Of a stretch of 64,000 nucleotides of DNA, positions 1-9,960 are shown one piece after another. The stretch is taken from contig NZ_CP072467.1 of NCBI RefSeq assembly GCF_018437505.1, positions 1,116,001 through 1,180,000 of the forward strand, in the 5' to 3' direction. The position numbers and the translations under genes are program-made. The stretch's first letter is position 1. The number at the start of each line of letters is the position of its first letter. The stretch is from Spiractinospora alimapuensis (GTDB taxonomy: Bacteria > Actinomycetota > Actinomycetes > Streptosporangiales > Streptosporangiaceae). The notes below the pieces were generated by a model that ran no database searches, was not told the origin of the DNA, and saw only the letters and a program-made list of their open reading frames with translations.

Positions 1-282
1 GTCGACGCGACGGTTCCCGGGACGCTCCGGGATGGCGATCGTCGAGTCGTCCAGCACGTGCGCGAGCGAGCCCGCCGGGTCGCCCTTGGGCGAGACGTCG
101 CAGTTGCCCTGGGCGTCGGCGGTGGCCACCAGACAGAACGGGCTGTGCGCCAACCACATGCGGTCCGTCGGGGAGAGACTCGCCCGCTCCTTCGTCCACG
201 CGGCCTCGATCGGCTCGGGGATCACCTCGCGCAGCTCCGCCTCGGTGGTGATCTCGGTACCAGCGGTCACGCTGTGCGCCAT
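1..282 (-). CDS. Pyridoxamine 5'-phosphate oxidase-family flavoprotein (5' part only)
   Basis: The first 94 codons are inside the window and the rest lies beyond base 1. The ATG at 282 follows a GGGAGG ribosome site. The visible part reads as the N-terminus of the MSMEG_1061-type PPOX family: a helical start (TEAELREVIPEPI), then the first strands of the FMN-binding split barrel with FCLVATADAQGNCDVSPKGD near residues 50-69. Family members bind FMN or F420 and reduce small molecules; the substrate cannot be told from this part. It runs away from the downstream DUF397/HTH pair and is probably a single gene. Confidence 0.8.
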   Translation of the reverse strand, partial: MAHSVTAGTEITTEAELREVIPEPIEAAWTKERASLSPTDRMWLAHSPFCLVATADAQGNCDVSPKGDPAGSLAHVLDDSTIAIPERPGNRRVD

Positions 283-395
283 GTTCCCTCGCCTCCCTAC
301 GACTCGCGACCAGCCCGGCCGCCCCCTCATCCTCACCGACGAGCGGCACTGACCAGACCACACCCCCGCCTTTCACGTGCCGGGCGGCGTGCGCG

Positions 396-647
396 CTACA
401 GCTCGTCCCGGCGGGCGGCGCGGACGAAGGCGGCCCACTCGGCGTGCGGGAACAACAGGTAGCCCTGGGCACGGTTCTTGGTGTCCCGCACCGCGATCCC
501 CGGCGCCTCCGTCACACCACGACCCACCTCGACACAGCGGCCGTTCGTGTCGACGCTGTAGCTGCTGGTGCGCCACCCCACCTCGACGCAGTCGCCACGG
601 CGGTTGGAGCTAGCGCTGCTGCTCTCCCAGGTGAATTGAGTACTCAT
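396..647 (-). CDS. DUF397 protein, partner of the adjacent HTH regulator
   Basis: This 83-residue protein carries the DUF397 pattern: W-x-x-SSxS followed by CVEVG near residues 20-24 and 38-42, then AVRDTKN and a C-terminal FPxAEWAAFVRAAR. DUF397 proteins are small, actinobacteria-specific and nearly always sit next to an XRE/DUF5753 regulator. The best-known pair is BldB/WhiJ-like in Streptomyces, acting in development. The ATG overlaps the stop of the HTH gene by 4 bases, so the two are translationally coupled. The target is unknown. Confidence 0.9.
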   Translation of the reverse strand: MSTQFTWESSSASSNRRGDCVEVGWRTSSYSVDTNGRCVEVGRGVTEAPGIAVRDTKNRAQGYLLFPHAEWAAFVRAARRDEL

Positions 648-1495
648 GACAGTTCCTTCTCAATGTGCATCATGAACGCGCGGGATTCCTCAGCGTCAAG
701 ACACGCTTGGTGCAAGCGCTCGTACGCATTCGCAAACTCACGAACATCATCGGCCTCGAGGAATATATTGCCGGCAGCGGAATCGATCGCGACGACCTCG
801 GGAAACGGGTCAGGCATCTTGACGAGCATGAAAGTCCCTTTTGGGCCAGGGTATTCGCCAGCCACGAAAGGTAGAACGCGGAGGTCAATCTGATCCCGTC
901 GACCGACTTCAATCATGTGACTCAACTGGCGGCGCATCGCGAACGCGCCACCCACCGGACGACGCAGCGCGGCTTCATCGATGACAAAGGTGGCCGACAG
1001 CGAGTCACGCGCCAACACTTCCTGGCGCGCCATCCGCACACTGACCCACCGCTCGATCTGCTGCTCGGGAACGGTCGGATCATCAATCCGGATGAGACGC
1101 TCCGCGTAGTCACTGGTCTGGAGCAGTCCTGGCAGCACCGAGGGGTTGAACACGCGAAGGCGCTCCGCCTGGCTTTCCAGCCAGACCCAGTCGAAGGTGC
1201 TGCTGTAGACGTCCTTGTGATACCGCTCCCACCACCCGGTCTTGGCGATTTCCTCGGCCAGGCGAAGGATCAACGCCCGCTGGCTGGCCTCGCCTACGCC
1301 GTACAGGTTCATCAACTCCACGACTTCGTTGCTTGGCGAGGGCAGTATCCCGGACTCGTATCGACTCAGGGTCGCGGTACTCCGACGTATGTGGTCAGAC
1401 GCTTCCTTCAAGGTGAGGGAGTTCTCTTCGCGCAGCTCTCGAAGAATCTTGCCGAGCCATCGAGCCCTAAGTGTCGCGTTGGGAGGAGCAGCCAT
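644..1495 (-). CDS. XRE-family HTH regulator with DUF5753-type C-terminal domain
   Basis: A 283-residue protein. The N-terminal Cro/C1 helix-turn-helix spans about residues 10-65 (LRELREENSLTLKEASDHI then STATLSRYESG). The rest matches the DUF5753 region of WhiJ-like regulators, with the typical WLESQAERLRVFNPSVLPG and QTSDYAERLI segments. I chose ATG 1495 (MAAPPNATL) because GAGGTG lies just upstream; an in-frame start at 1519 has a poorer site. Such proteins bind DNA and are thought to be antagonised by the DUF397 partner encoded directly downstream. A divergent small gene begins at 1702, so both may share a control region. Confidence 0.9.
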   Translation of the reverse strand: MAAPPNATLRARWLGKILRELREENSLTLKEASDHIRRSTATLSRYESGILPSPSNEVVELMNLYGVGEASQRALILRLAEEIAKTGWWERYHKDVYSSTFDWVWLESQAERLRVFNPSVLPGLLQTSDYAERLIRIDDPTVPEQQIERWVSVRMARQEVLARDSLSATFVIDEAALRRPVGGAFAMRRQLSHMIEVGRRDQIDLRVLPFVAGEYPGPKGTFMLVKMPDPFPEVVAIDSAAGNIFLEADDVREFANAYERLHQACLDAEESRAFMMHIEKELS

Positions 1496-1633
1496 GATCA
1501 CCTCAAGATTTATCCCCAAGTTTTCCGAGCAATCTTGCGAAGCATGTCAGCAGGTGCCACTCTAGCACTAGGTGAGCGCAGTCTCACTGGGAGTTGGGAG
1601 AAATCGGGCGGTGGTGACTGCCGCCGCTAAATC

Positions 1634-1681
1634 CACCGCCCGGGGCTCATGAGATTGAACCCCTCGGCGCCCCGGGCGGTG
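1634..1681. terminator. 13-bp perfect stem-loop in the leader of the small ORF at 1702
   Basis: CACCGCCCGGGGC (1634-1646) pairs perfectly with GCCCCGGGCGGTG (1669-1681) across a 22-base loop. No T-run follows on either strand. It ends 7 bases before the AAAGGGGA ribosome site of the gene at 1702. It could terminate transcription from the left or act as a leader structure for that gene. Confidence 0.5.
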
Positions 1682-1701
1682 TTACCGAAAGGGGATTCGC
1701 C

Positions 1702-1959
1702 GTGACCGACGACCACACACCTTCCGGACCTTCTGTCTACCACGATCAGCCGGACGGCGCCTTTCCGGACCGGCCGCGTGCGTTCTACATCGACGTCTAT
1801 GTGGACGACGAGACCGACGACACCGAGCACGCCTACTACGGGGCGACGAATCCCGAAGGCGGAGCCGTCGCGCGCGGGATCGGCGACCGGTCCATCCTCA
1901 GCCTGTCCACGCCCGAACGTTTCGCCGACCGGGTCGGTGGATTCGTGGTGTGGTGCTGA
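1702..1959 (+). CDS. Small acidic hypothetical protein
   Basis: An 85-residue product starting at GTG behind AAAGGGGA. The N-terminus is flexible (HTPSGPSVYHDQPDG). A compact acidic region follows (FYIDVYVDDETDDTEHAYYG), then a C-terminal SLSTPERFADRVGGF and a terminal Trp-Cys. Third-position G/C is high, as in a real gene. I do not recognise a family. It is divergent from the XRE/DUF397 pair, and small genes beside such pairs are often their targets. The strong stem-loop just upstream of its ribosome site is notable. It ends 12 bases before the displaced mobA tail. Confidence 0.65.
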   Translation: MTDDHTPSGPSVYHDQPDGAFPDRPRAFYIDVYVDDETDDTEHAYYGATNPEGGAVARGIGDRSILSLSTPERFADRVGGFVVWC

Positions 1960-1971
1960 GCGCTCAGCCTT

Positions 1972-2070
1972 CTAGCCCACCAAAGTGATCCGCGCCCGGG
2001 CGAGGTCCTCCACCGTGTCGATGTCGCTCGGGTCCGCGATGTCGTCCTGTCGCGCGGCCATGGAGTACCT
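1972..2070 (-). pseudogene. Displaced 3' fragment of a mobA-like gene
   Basis: Read on the minus strand this segment gives DIADPSDIDTVEDLARAR followed by ITLVG and a TAG stop. The intact mobA at 2628-3218 ends DLADPSDIDTVEDLARAR followed by AAVNLFD and TAG. Both stops are followed by AAGG. It has no start and no upstream coding match beyond a few codons, so it is a cut-off gene tail. The toxin-antitoxin genes lie exactly between this fragment and intact mobA. Confidence 0.8.
1991..2039. repeat. 49-bp direct repeat, copy 1 (mobA tail)
   Basis: All 49 bases are identical to 2653-2701 in the same orientation. The copy lies in the displaced mobA tail. Homology continues weakly on both sides (shared stop and AAGG on one side, a D-I/D-L codon pair on the other), so the perfect core sits inside a longer diverged repeat. 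Confidence 0.95.
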
Positions 2071-2079
2071 GCGACAACA

Positions 2080-2113
2080 ACCATCCAGTGGTACCATATT
2101 TAGTACCATCCAG
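2080..2113. promoter_or_regulatory. Operator/promoter region of the toxin-antitoxin pair
   Basis: TGGTAC (2089-2094) and GTACCA (2103-2108) form an inverted repeat around an AT-rich 8-base spacer. ACCATCCAG occurs directly repeated at 2080-2088 and 2105-2113, flanking the same site. The AGGAGG ribosome site of the antitoxin follows at once. YefM-type antitoxins are known to bind palindromes at their own promoter, so this is the likely autoregulatory operator. Confidence 0.7.
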
Positions 2114-2122
2114 GAGGAACAC

Positions 2123-2368
2123 ATGGCAATCACCGCGTCCGAGGCGCGCAAGCACCTCTTCCCACTCATCGAAAAGGTCAACGACGACCGAGCACCCGTG
2201 GAAATCACGTCCCGCCGGGGTGATGCCGTACTGATCTCCAAGGAAGACTACGAAGCCCTGGAAGAGACCGCGCATCTGCTCCGGTCTCCGGCGAACGCCC
2301 GCCGCCTGCTGGAGAGCCTGGCCCAAGCACGGCGCGATGAACGCCACGAGCACTCCCTAGCCGAGTGA
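2123..2368 (+). CDS. Antitoxin, Phd/YefM family
   Basis: An 81-residue protein starting at ATG behind AGGAGG. The N-terminus MAITASEARKHLFPLIEKVN and the following ITSRRGDAVLIS are the Phd/YefM DNA-binding fold. The C-terminal stretch from about residue 45 (EDYEALEETAHLL then ANARRLLESL) is the flexible toxin-neutralising tail. The stop overlaps the GTG of the toxin gene by 4 bases, the usual arrangement for coupled antitoxin-toxin synthesis. It should bind the palindrome at 2089-2108 alone and with the toxin. Confidence 0.93.
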   Translation: MAITASEARKHLFPLIEKVNDDRAPVEITSRRGDAVLISKEDYEALEETAHLLRSPANARRLLESLAQARRDERHEHSLAE

Positions 2369-2622
2369 GAGTGGTTTTCACTCCCCACGGTTGGGAGGAC
2401 TACACCCACTGGCTCTCGGCGGACCGATCAACTCTGAAACGCATCAACCGGTTGATCGACGACATCCTGAGAGATCCCTTCGAAGGCATCGGCAAACCTG
2501 AACCGCTGCGGCACGCGTTCGCCGGTGCCTGGTCGCGACGCATCAGTGAAGAGCACAGACTCGTCTATCTGGTGGACGACGAGGACATCGTGATTCTCCA
2601 GGCCCGCTATCACTACAACTGA
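2365..2622 (+). CDS. Toxin, Txe/YoeB family mRNA endoribonuclease
   Basis: An 85-residue protein of the RelE superfamily, Txe/YoeB branch. It shows the family features: VVFTPHGWEDYTHWL at the N-terminus, PFEGIGKPEPL in the centre, then WSRRISEEHRLVY and the C-terminal ILQARYHYN. The Glu and Arg of the central part and the final His-Tyr match the catalytic residues known for YoeB, which cuts mRNA on the ribosome at the start codon region. It is convergent with mobA with only 5 bases between the two stops, so the pair was placed directly against the mobA end. Confidence 0.93.
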   Translation: MRVVFTPHGWEDYTHWLSADRSTLKRINRLIDDILRDPFEGIGKPEPLRHAFAGAWSRRISEEHRLVYLVDDEDIVILQARYHYN

Positions 2623-2627
2623 CCCTT

Positions 2628-3218
2628 CTAATCGAACAAGTTCACAGCGGCGCGCGCCCGGGCGAGGTCCTCCACCGTGTCGATGTCGCTCGGGTCCGCG
2701 AGATCTCCGCACTCCACGTAGGTCACCAGGTCGGGGTTCGCCCGGAGGAAGGCCCGGGCTCCGACGTCGCCGGCCGCCGACTCCCCTACGGCGGCCCAGT
2801 GCTCACGGCCGATCAGCACCGGGTTGCGCGGCGCGCCCTCGTAGGCGGCGACGGCGACCGACGCGCCGTCGGCGTAGGCGCGCAGTAGGCGGGACACGAC
2901 GGGCGCGGTGACGAACGGCTGGTCCACCAGCGCGACCACGGTCGCGGTGGCTCCCTCGGGCATCGCGTCGAGACCCGCACGCAGGGACGATCCCATGCCC
3001 GTGTCCCACAGCGGGTTGTGCACGCGGCGTGCCCCAGGGACGGTGAGGTCGGGGGCGGCTCCCGTGACCACGACGATCGGGGCGCACCCACCGTCGCTCA
3101 GCGTCCGGACGCCCCGGTCGACCAGACGTTCGCCACCGAGCCGGACGGTGGCCTTGGGGGTGCCGAGTCTGCTTCCGGAGCCGGCGGCGAGCAGTAGGCC
3201 GGCGATCCGCACGGTCAC
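2628..3218 (-). CDS. MobA-like nucleotidyltransferase (molybdenum cofactor maturation)
   Basis: A 196-residue GT-A-fold nucleotidyltransferase. The signature LLLAAGSGSRLGTPKA lies at residues 7-22, and a metal-binding VDQPFV sits in the middle. This branch (MocA/MobA-like) transfers CMP or GMP to molybdopterin to form the dinucleotide cofactor of molybdenum hydroxylases. The GTG start overlaps the xdhC stop by 4 bases. The last 23 codons include the 49-bp repeat also found at 1991-2039, so the C-terminus may have been exchanged when the toxin-antitoxin segment arrived. It belongs to the operon running down from the MoxR gene. Confidence 0.88.
   Translation of the reverse strand: MTVRIAGLLLAAGSGSRLGTPKATVRLGGERLVDRGVRTLSDGGCAPIVVVTGAAPDLTVPGARRVHNPLWDTGMGSSLRAGLDAMPEGATATVVALVDQPFVTAPVVSRLLRAYADGASVAVAAYEGAPRNPVLIGREHWAAVGESAAGDVGARAFLRANPDLVTYVECGDLADPSDIDTVEDLARARAAVNLFD
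2653..2701. repeat. 49-bp direct repeat, copy 2 (inside intact mobA)
   Basis: This copy is identical to 1991-2039. It encodes the ADPSDIDTVEDLARAR end of the intact mobA-like gene. The distance between copies is 662 bases, which holds the toxin-antitoxin operon and its operator and little else. Confidence 0.95.
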
Positions 3219-4339
3219 CGCCCGCCGGCCGCGATCGGCTCGCCGTGGATCCGGCCGTCGGTGGCGTGCAGCGGCCGGCCACTGCCGCCCCATCGGGTCT
3301 GGATGAGCTCCGCCGCGATCGACACGGCGGTCTCCTCAAGCGTCCGCGCGCCGAGGTCCAGGCCGATGGGTGAGTGAAGCCGGGCGAGCTGTTCCTCGGG
3401 GATCCCCGCCTCCCGCAGCCGCGCCAGCCGGTCGTCGTGGGTGCGGCGGCTGCCCATCGCGCCGATATAGCCGGCGGACGTGCGCAGAGCGACCTCCAGG
3501 ACCGGCACGTCGAACTTGGGATCGTGGGTGAGCACACAGATGGCGGTGCGTTCGTCCACCTCGTCCTCGATCTCGCCGAGGTACACGTGCGGCCACTTCA
3601 CCACGACCTCGTCGGCGCGGGGGAAGCGGGCGGCGGTCGCGAAGACCGGCCGCGCGTCGCACACCGTCACCCGGTAGCCGAGGAACGAGCCGACGCTGGC
3701 GACGGCCGCCGCGAAGTCGATGGCGCCGAAGACCAGCATGCGTGGCGCCGGCGCGAAGGACTGCACGAAGATCTCGACCTCGTCGCCACGGCGCTCACCG
3801 CCGGCCCCGTACCGCAGGATGCCGGTGCGGCCCTGGGCGAGCATGCCGCGCACGTCGTCGTCCACGGCGTCGTCCAGTCGGGGGATGCCGAGGCTCCCCT
3901 CGGCCGCGTCCTGCCAGATGACCCGGCGCGCACCGAGCGAACCGAGGCCCCCGGCGACGGTGGCGACCGCGACCGGCCGGTGCTCGTCGATCGCCTCGAT
4001 CACGCGTCGCAGTTGGGGATACAGGGTGGTGCTGACCGGTTCGACCAGCACGTGTAGCGTGCCACCGCAGGTGAGGCCGACGGAGAACGCGTCGTCGTCG
4101 CTGATGCCGTACTTCTGGCGCACCGGCTCGCCGGTCGCCATCACTTCCTGGGCGAGCTCGTAGACGGCGCCCTCGACGCAGCCACCCGAGACGCTGCCGA
4201 CCGCCTCACCGGAGCTGGAGACGGCCATCGCCGCCCCGGCCTCCCGGGGGGCGCTGTGATAGGTGTCGACGACGGTCGCCAGGGCGAACGTTTCGCCGGT
4301 GCCGAACAGTTCACCGACCCGTTGTCTGATGTCACGCAT
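3215..4339 (-). CDS. XdhC/CoxI/CoxF-family Mo-hydroxylase maturation factor
   Basis: A 374-residue protein with both family domains. The N-terminal XdhC/CoxI domain covers about residues 10-80 (PREAGAAMAV, VSGGCVEGAVYE) and continues to VGLTCGGTLHVLVEP near 115. A Rossmann-like C-terminal half starts near residue 205 (MLVFGAIDFAAAVA, VCDARPVFATAARFP) and ends with YIGAMGSRRTHDDR and SPIGLDLGARTLEE. Members bind the molybdenum cofactor and insert the sulfido ligand into xanthine or CO dehydrogenases. It is the third gene of an operon with MoxR and VWA genes upstream and mobA downstream. No hydroxylase structural gene is present here. Confidence 0.92.
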   Translation of the reverse strand: MRDIRQRVGELFGTGETFALATVVDTYHSAPREAGAAMAVSSSGEAVGSVSGGCVEGAVYELAQEVMATGEPVRQKYGISDDDAFSVGLTCGGTLHVLVEPVSTTLYPQLRRVIEAIDEHRPVAVATVAGGLGSLGARRVIWQDAAEGSLGIPRLDDAVDDDVRGMLAQGRTGILRYGAGGERRGDEVEIFVQSFAPAPRMLVFGAIDFAAAVASVGSFLGYRVTVCDARPVFATAARFPRADEVVVKWPHVYLGEIEDEVDERTAICVLTHDPKFDVPVLEVALRTSAGYIGAMGSRRTHDDRLARLREAGIPEEQLARLHSPIGLDLGARTLEETAVSIAAELIQTRWGGSGRPLHATDGRIHGEPIAAGGR

Positions 4340-4354
4340 GGTTCGCTCCCTTGC

Positions 4355-5539
4355 TCAGCCTGCCAGCGGCCGACGGCGCGGCTGGCTCGGCGCTCCGCCC
4401 CGTCCCCCGATGATGGCGTAGGCCAGTTCCTCCAACGCGGCGAGGCTGTGGCCCGCCACGAAGTCGTCGATATGTGGCAGGGCGGCCTGCATTCCCGCCG
4501 TCAGCGGCTCGTACCCGGCCTTCCCACGGTGTGGGTTGGCCCAGACCACACGGTGGGCGAGCCGGTGCAGACGTGCCATCTGTCGTCCCAGCAGGCTCGC
4601 GTCACCGCGCTCCCACCCGTCGGAGGCGATGACCACCAGGGCCCCGCGCGCCATCCCGCGTTGTCCGAACCGGTCGAGGAACTCCTTGAGTTCGCTGCCC
4701 AGACGGGTGCCGCCGTTCCAGTCGGGGATCGCCGCGCCGGCCGCGGCGAGCGCCGCGTCGGGGTCCCGGCGGGAAAGCTCCGCGGTGAGCCGGGTGAGGC
4801 GAGTTCCCGCGCTGAAGACCTCGGTGTGGTCGGGATGTCCGCGCTCCACCGCGTGGGCGAGGCGCAGCAGCGAGTCGGCGTAGGGCGACATGGACCCACT
4901 GACGTCCACGATCAGGACGACGCGGCGTGGTTTGTCGGTGCGGTTGCGGTAGTGCAGTCGGACCGGTTCGCCGTCGAGCCGGGCGACTCCGCGCAGCGTG
5001 CGACCGAGATCGAGCTGTCCCCGGGTGGCGGGGGTGAGCCGGCGGGTGCGTCGTTTGGGGCGGCGTGCCGCGATGAGGCTGAGCAGCCGCTGGACCTCGG
5101 CCCGTTCGGGGACGCTGAGTTGGGCGATGTCCCGGTTGCGCAGCACCTCGGCGTCGCTCGCGGCCGTCGCCTCGTCGGGGTCGCTCTCCTCCTGCTGGCC
5201 GGGCGCGCTCTCGGGCTGCCACATGGCCGGACGCACCTGCGGCACCGCCACGGTCTCGGTGGTGGGACGCGGGAGGGGCTCGGTGGAGAAGTAGTACGCG
5301 AAGCAGGCGTCGTAGCGTGCCACGTCTTCGGCGGTCGAGCAGAGGGCCAGGCGTCCGGCCCAGTAGACGTCCCGAGGGCGGGAGACGTCGAGTTCGGCGA
5401 CGGCTTCGATCAGGGTGTGGGTTCGGTGCTGGTCCGCTCCAACGCCGGCGGCGCGCAGCGCGCGGGCGAACCCCAGCAGCATCACGTCGGGGTCGCCGGA
5501 GCGTGGCTCCGGTGTCGAGTGGTCCCGCGCCGTGGACAC
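4355..5539 (-). CDS. VWA-domain protein, CoxE-like
   Basis: A 394-residue protein of the VWA/CoxE family. The metal-ion-dependent adhesion motif DVSGS is at residues 212-216 inside VVLIVDVSGSMSPYA. Downstream are the other VWA strands (GTRLGSELKEFL and VVIASDGWERGD). The N-terminal 200 residues are the helical region usual for CoxE, with an acidic linker near residues 115-130. With CoxD, an AAA ATPase, CoxE assembles the copper-molybdenum site of aerobic CO dehydrogenase. The partner ATPase gene ends 2 bases upstream of this start. Confidence 0.9.
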   Translation of the reverse strand: MSTARDHSTPEPRSGDPDVMLLGFARALRAAGVGADQHRTHTLIEAVAELDVSRPRDVYWAGRLALCSTAEDVARYDACFAYYFSTEPLPRPTTETVAVPQVRPAMWQPESAPGQQEESDPDEATAASDAEVLRNRDIAQLSVPERAEVQRLLSLIAARRPKRRTRRLTPATRGQLDLGRTLRGVARLDGEPVRLHYRNRTDKPRRVVLIVDVSGSMSPYADSLLRLAHAVERGHPDHTEVFSAGTRLTRLTAELSRRDPDAALAAAGAAIPDWNGGTRLGSELKEFLDRFGQRGMARGALVVIASDGWERGDASLLGRQMARLHRLAHRVVWANPHRGKAGYEPLTAGMQAALPHIDDFVAGHSLAALEELAYAIIGGRGGAPSQPRRRPLAG

Positions 5540-5541
5540 GA

Positions 5542-6495
5542 CTAGGCTCCCACCACCGAGGCGTCCGGATTGTCGAGCAGGGCCGACAGCCGGGCGCGGA
5601 CCGTCTCGTGGTCCTCGACGTGCTTGAGGAGGGCGCCCAGGGTGCGGGCGGCGGCGTCGGCGGTGAGGCGTCGTGCCCCGACGGCGGCCAGGGCCTGGGC
5701 CCAGTCGATACTCTCGGCGACTCCGGGGGGCTTGAGCAACTCGGCACCGTTGTCGGCGGGGTCGCGCAGGCGCTGCACCGTGGCGGCGACCTCCTTCGCC
5801 AGTACCTCGGTGGTTTCCGGCAGTCGGCGCCGGATGATGGAGACCTCCCGCTCGAAGCCGGGGTGGGCCATCCAGTGGTACAGGCAGCGGCGCTTGAGCG
5901 CGTCGTGCACCTCGCGTGTCCGGTTGGACGTCAGGATCACCACGGGTGGGGTGTGTGCGCGGACGGTGCCGAACTCCGGGATCGACACCTGGAAGTCGGA
6001 GAGGAACTCCAACAGGAACGCCTCGAACTCGTCGTCGGCGCGGTCGATCTCGTCGACGAGGAGGACACTGGGCGCGGCGGAAGCGGACTCATCCTCCCCG
6101 CCCAGGGCGCGCAGCAGTGGCCGCGTCAGCAGGAACCGGCGGTCGTACAGGCCACGCTCCAGCTCCTGGGTGTCGTGCACCCCCGCGGCCTGGGCGGCGC
6201 GCAGGTGCAGAAGCTGGCGGGGGTAGTCCCAGTCGTAGAGTGCCTGGCTCGCGTCGATGCCCTCGTAGCACTGCAGGCGGATGGGCTGGGTGCCCAGCAC
6301 GCCCGCCATCGCCTTGGCGAGCTCCGTCTTCCCGACGCCCGGCTCTCCCTCCAGGAAGAGCGGTCGCCCCATCCGCAGCGCGAGAAACGCCGCGGTCGCG
6401 GTCCCCTCGTCGGCCAGGTAGTCCTGGGCGTCGAGCAACCGCACCAACGCGTCGGGAGAGCCGATCGCCTCCGTACCACCCGGCTCGGCCGCCAT
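5542..6495 (-). CDS. MoxR-family AAA ATPase, CoxD-like
   Basis: A 317-residue AAA+ ATPase. Walker A GEPGVGKT is at residues 50-57, Walker B VLLVDEID at 144-151, and a sensor-1 segment PPVVILTSNRTREV follows. MoxR ATPases act with a VWA protein as chaperones that load metal cofactors; in the cox cluster this is CoxD. It is the first gene of the minus-strand operon MoxR-VWA-xdhC-mobA. ATG 6495 has an AGGTGGGAG-like ribosome site upstream. The four-gene set without coxL/M/S suggests it serves an enzyme encoded elsewhere. Confidence 0.92.
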   Translation of the reverse strand: MAAEPGGTEAIGSPDALVRLLDAQDYLADEGTATAAFLALRMGRPLFLEGEPGVGKTELAKAMAGVLGTQPIRLQCYEGIDASQALYDWDYPRQLLHLRAAQAAGVHDTQELERGLYDRRFLLTRPLLRALGGEDESASAAPSVLLVDEIDRADDEFEAFLLEFLSDFQVSIPEFGTVRAHTPPVVILTSNRTREVHDALKRRCLYHWMAHPGFEREVSIIRRRLPETTEVLAKEVAATVQRLRDPADNGAELLKPPGVAESIDWAQALAAVGARRLTADAAARTLGALLKHVEDHETVRARLSALLDNPDASVVGA

Positions 6496-6921
6496 GTGCT
6501 CCCACCTTTCGTCGTCCGCCCTGATGCCAGGTTATTCTCCCCACTCGCGTTCCGGGAGTAGCCGGGTCGGGCGCCGTACGTCCTCGCAGGCCCGAGGGGC
6601 CGACGAGGAGTGGGCTGTCGGCGATGTCGCGTTGAGGCCCGGCCCGCGTGGCCAGGACGCCGCGCCGGCCGGGGTTGGGGCTGGTGCCTCGGTGCTGTGT
6701 CCTCGAAGGCTCTCGGTTGGGGAGCGGCTGTCGCCCCTACTGGGGCTGCCTCGCGGATCCTGCCCCAGCAGGGGCCCGGGCTTCGGTTCGCACGGCGATC
6801 CGTGACGGGCATCCTGGGTGGCTGTCCGAGAGAACCGACACGGGCGAACGCCGTCCCGGCGGTCGCGAGCCCGTATCAGCCATGACCGAAGACGCGAACG
6901 TCACGATCTGTCGTCGCCGTA
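6496..6921. other. Intergenic region between the MoxR operon and the rib operon
   Basis: I see no gene in these 426 bases. It must hold the MoxR operon promoter near its left end and the end of the riboflavin transcript. The stem-loop at 6734-6774 is the only clear structure. Confidence 0.6.
6734..6774 (-). terminator. Stem-loop, probable end of the rib operon transcript
   Basis: CCCCTACTGGGGC (6734-6746) pairs with GCCCCAGCAGGGG (6762-6774) with one mismatch. It lies about 150 bases past the stop of the last riboflavin-operon gene. No T-run follows, as is common in high-G+C actinomycetes. Confidence 0.45.
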
Positions 6922-9241
<2,320 letters not shown>

Positions 9242-9245
<4 letters not shown>

Positions 9246-9859
9246 CGCTGCGCCTCCCGTCGCGCTCCCGGACCCAACATTCGTTCGACGTACTTGGCGA
9301 TGACGTCGACCTCGAGGTTGACGAACGCGCCGTCCGCGGCTCGCCCGAGTGTCGTGACCTCGCGGGTGGTGGGAATGAGACCCACGGTGAACGACTCGTC
9401 GTCCACGGCGGCGACAGTGAGGCTCACCCCGTCGACGGTGATGGAGCCCTTCTCCACGACGTAGTGGGCCAGGTGGGTGGGGAGGGAGAAACGGACGTTC
9501 TCGGCGTTGCCGTCCGCGACCCGGCCGAGGACCTCCGCGGTTCCGTCCACGTGGCCCTGCACGATGTGGCCGCTGAGCCGGTCGGAGACCCGTGCCGCGC
9601 GTTCGAGGTTGACGCGCGCGCCGGCCGTGAGGGCTCCCAGCGTGGATCGGTCCAGGGTCTCGGGGATGACGTCCGCGCTGAACCGCGCGTCGCCGGGATC
9701 GACCACGGTGAGACACACGCCGTTGACCGCGATGGAGTCTCCGGCTTTCGCGTCCGTGGTGACGTGAGGGGCGTGGACTGTGAGGCGTGTGGTCTCGCCT
9801 TCGGCCGCGTGCGCGACGTCGACGACCTCGCCGAGTTCTTCGACGATCCCGGTGAACAT
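9242..9859 (-). CDS. ribE: Riboflavin synthase alpha chain
   Basis: A 205-residue protein with the duplicated lumazine-binding barrel. The first repeat starts [12 protein letters not shown] and has NGVCLTVV; the second starts near residue 98 with [14 protein letters not shown] and has [11 protein letters not shown]. It dismutates two lumazine molecules into riboflavin. It is the first gene behind the FMN riboswitch at 9961-10090. The ATG follows GGCGGGAAGAG. Its stop overlaps ribBA, so ribE-ribBA-ribH-PH is one transcription unit. Confidence 0.97.
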
Positions 9860-9960
9860 CTCTTCCCGCCGTTCCATCGCTGGGCACGGCTCCGGGATGT
9901 CGGGACTGTGTCGCCCCCGGGGTTGGTTCACGTGTCGGCACGCGCACGAGAAACGACCCC

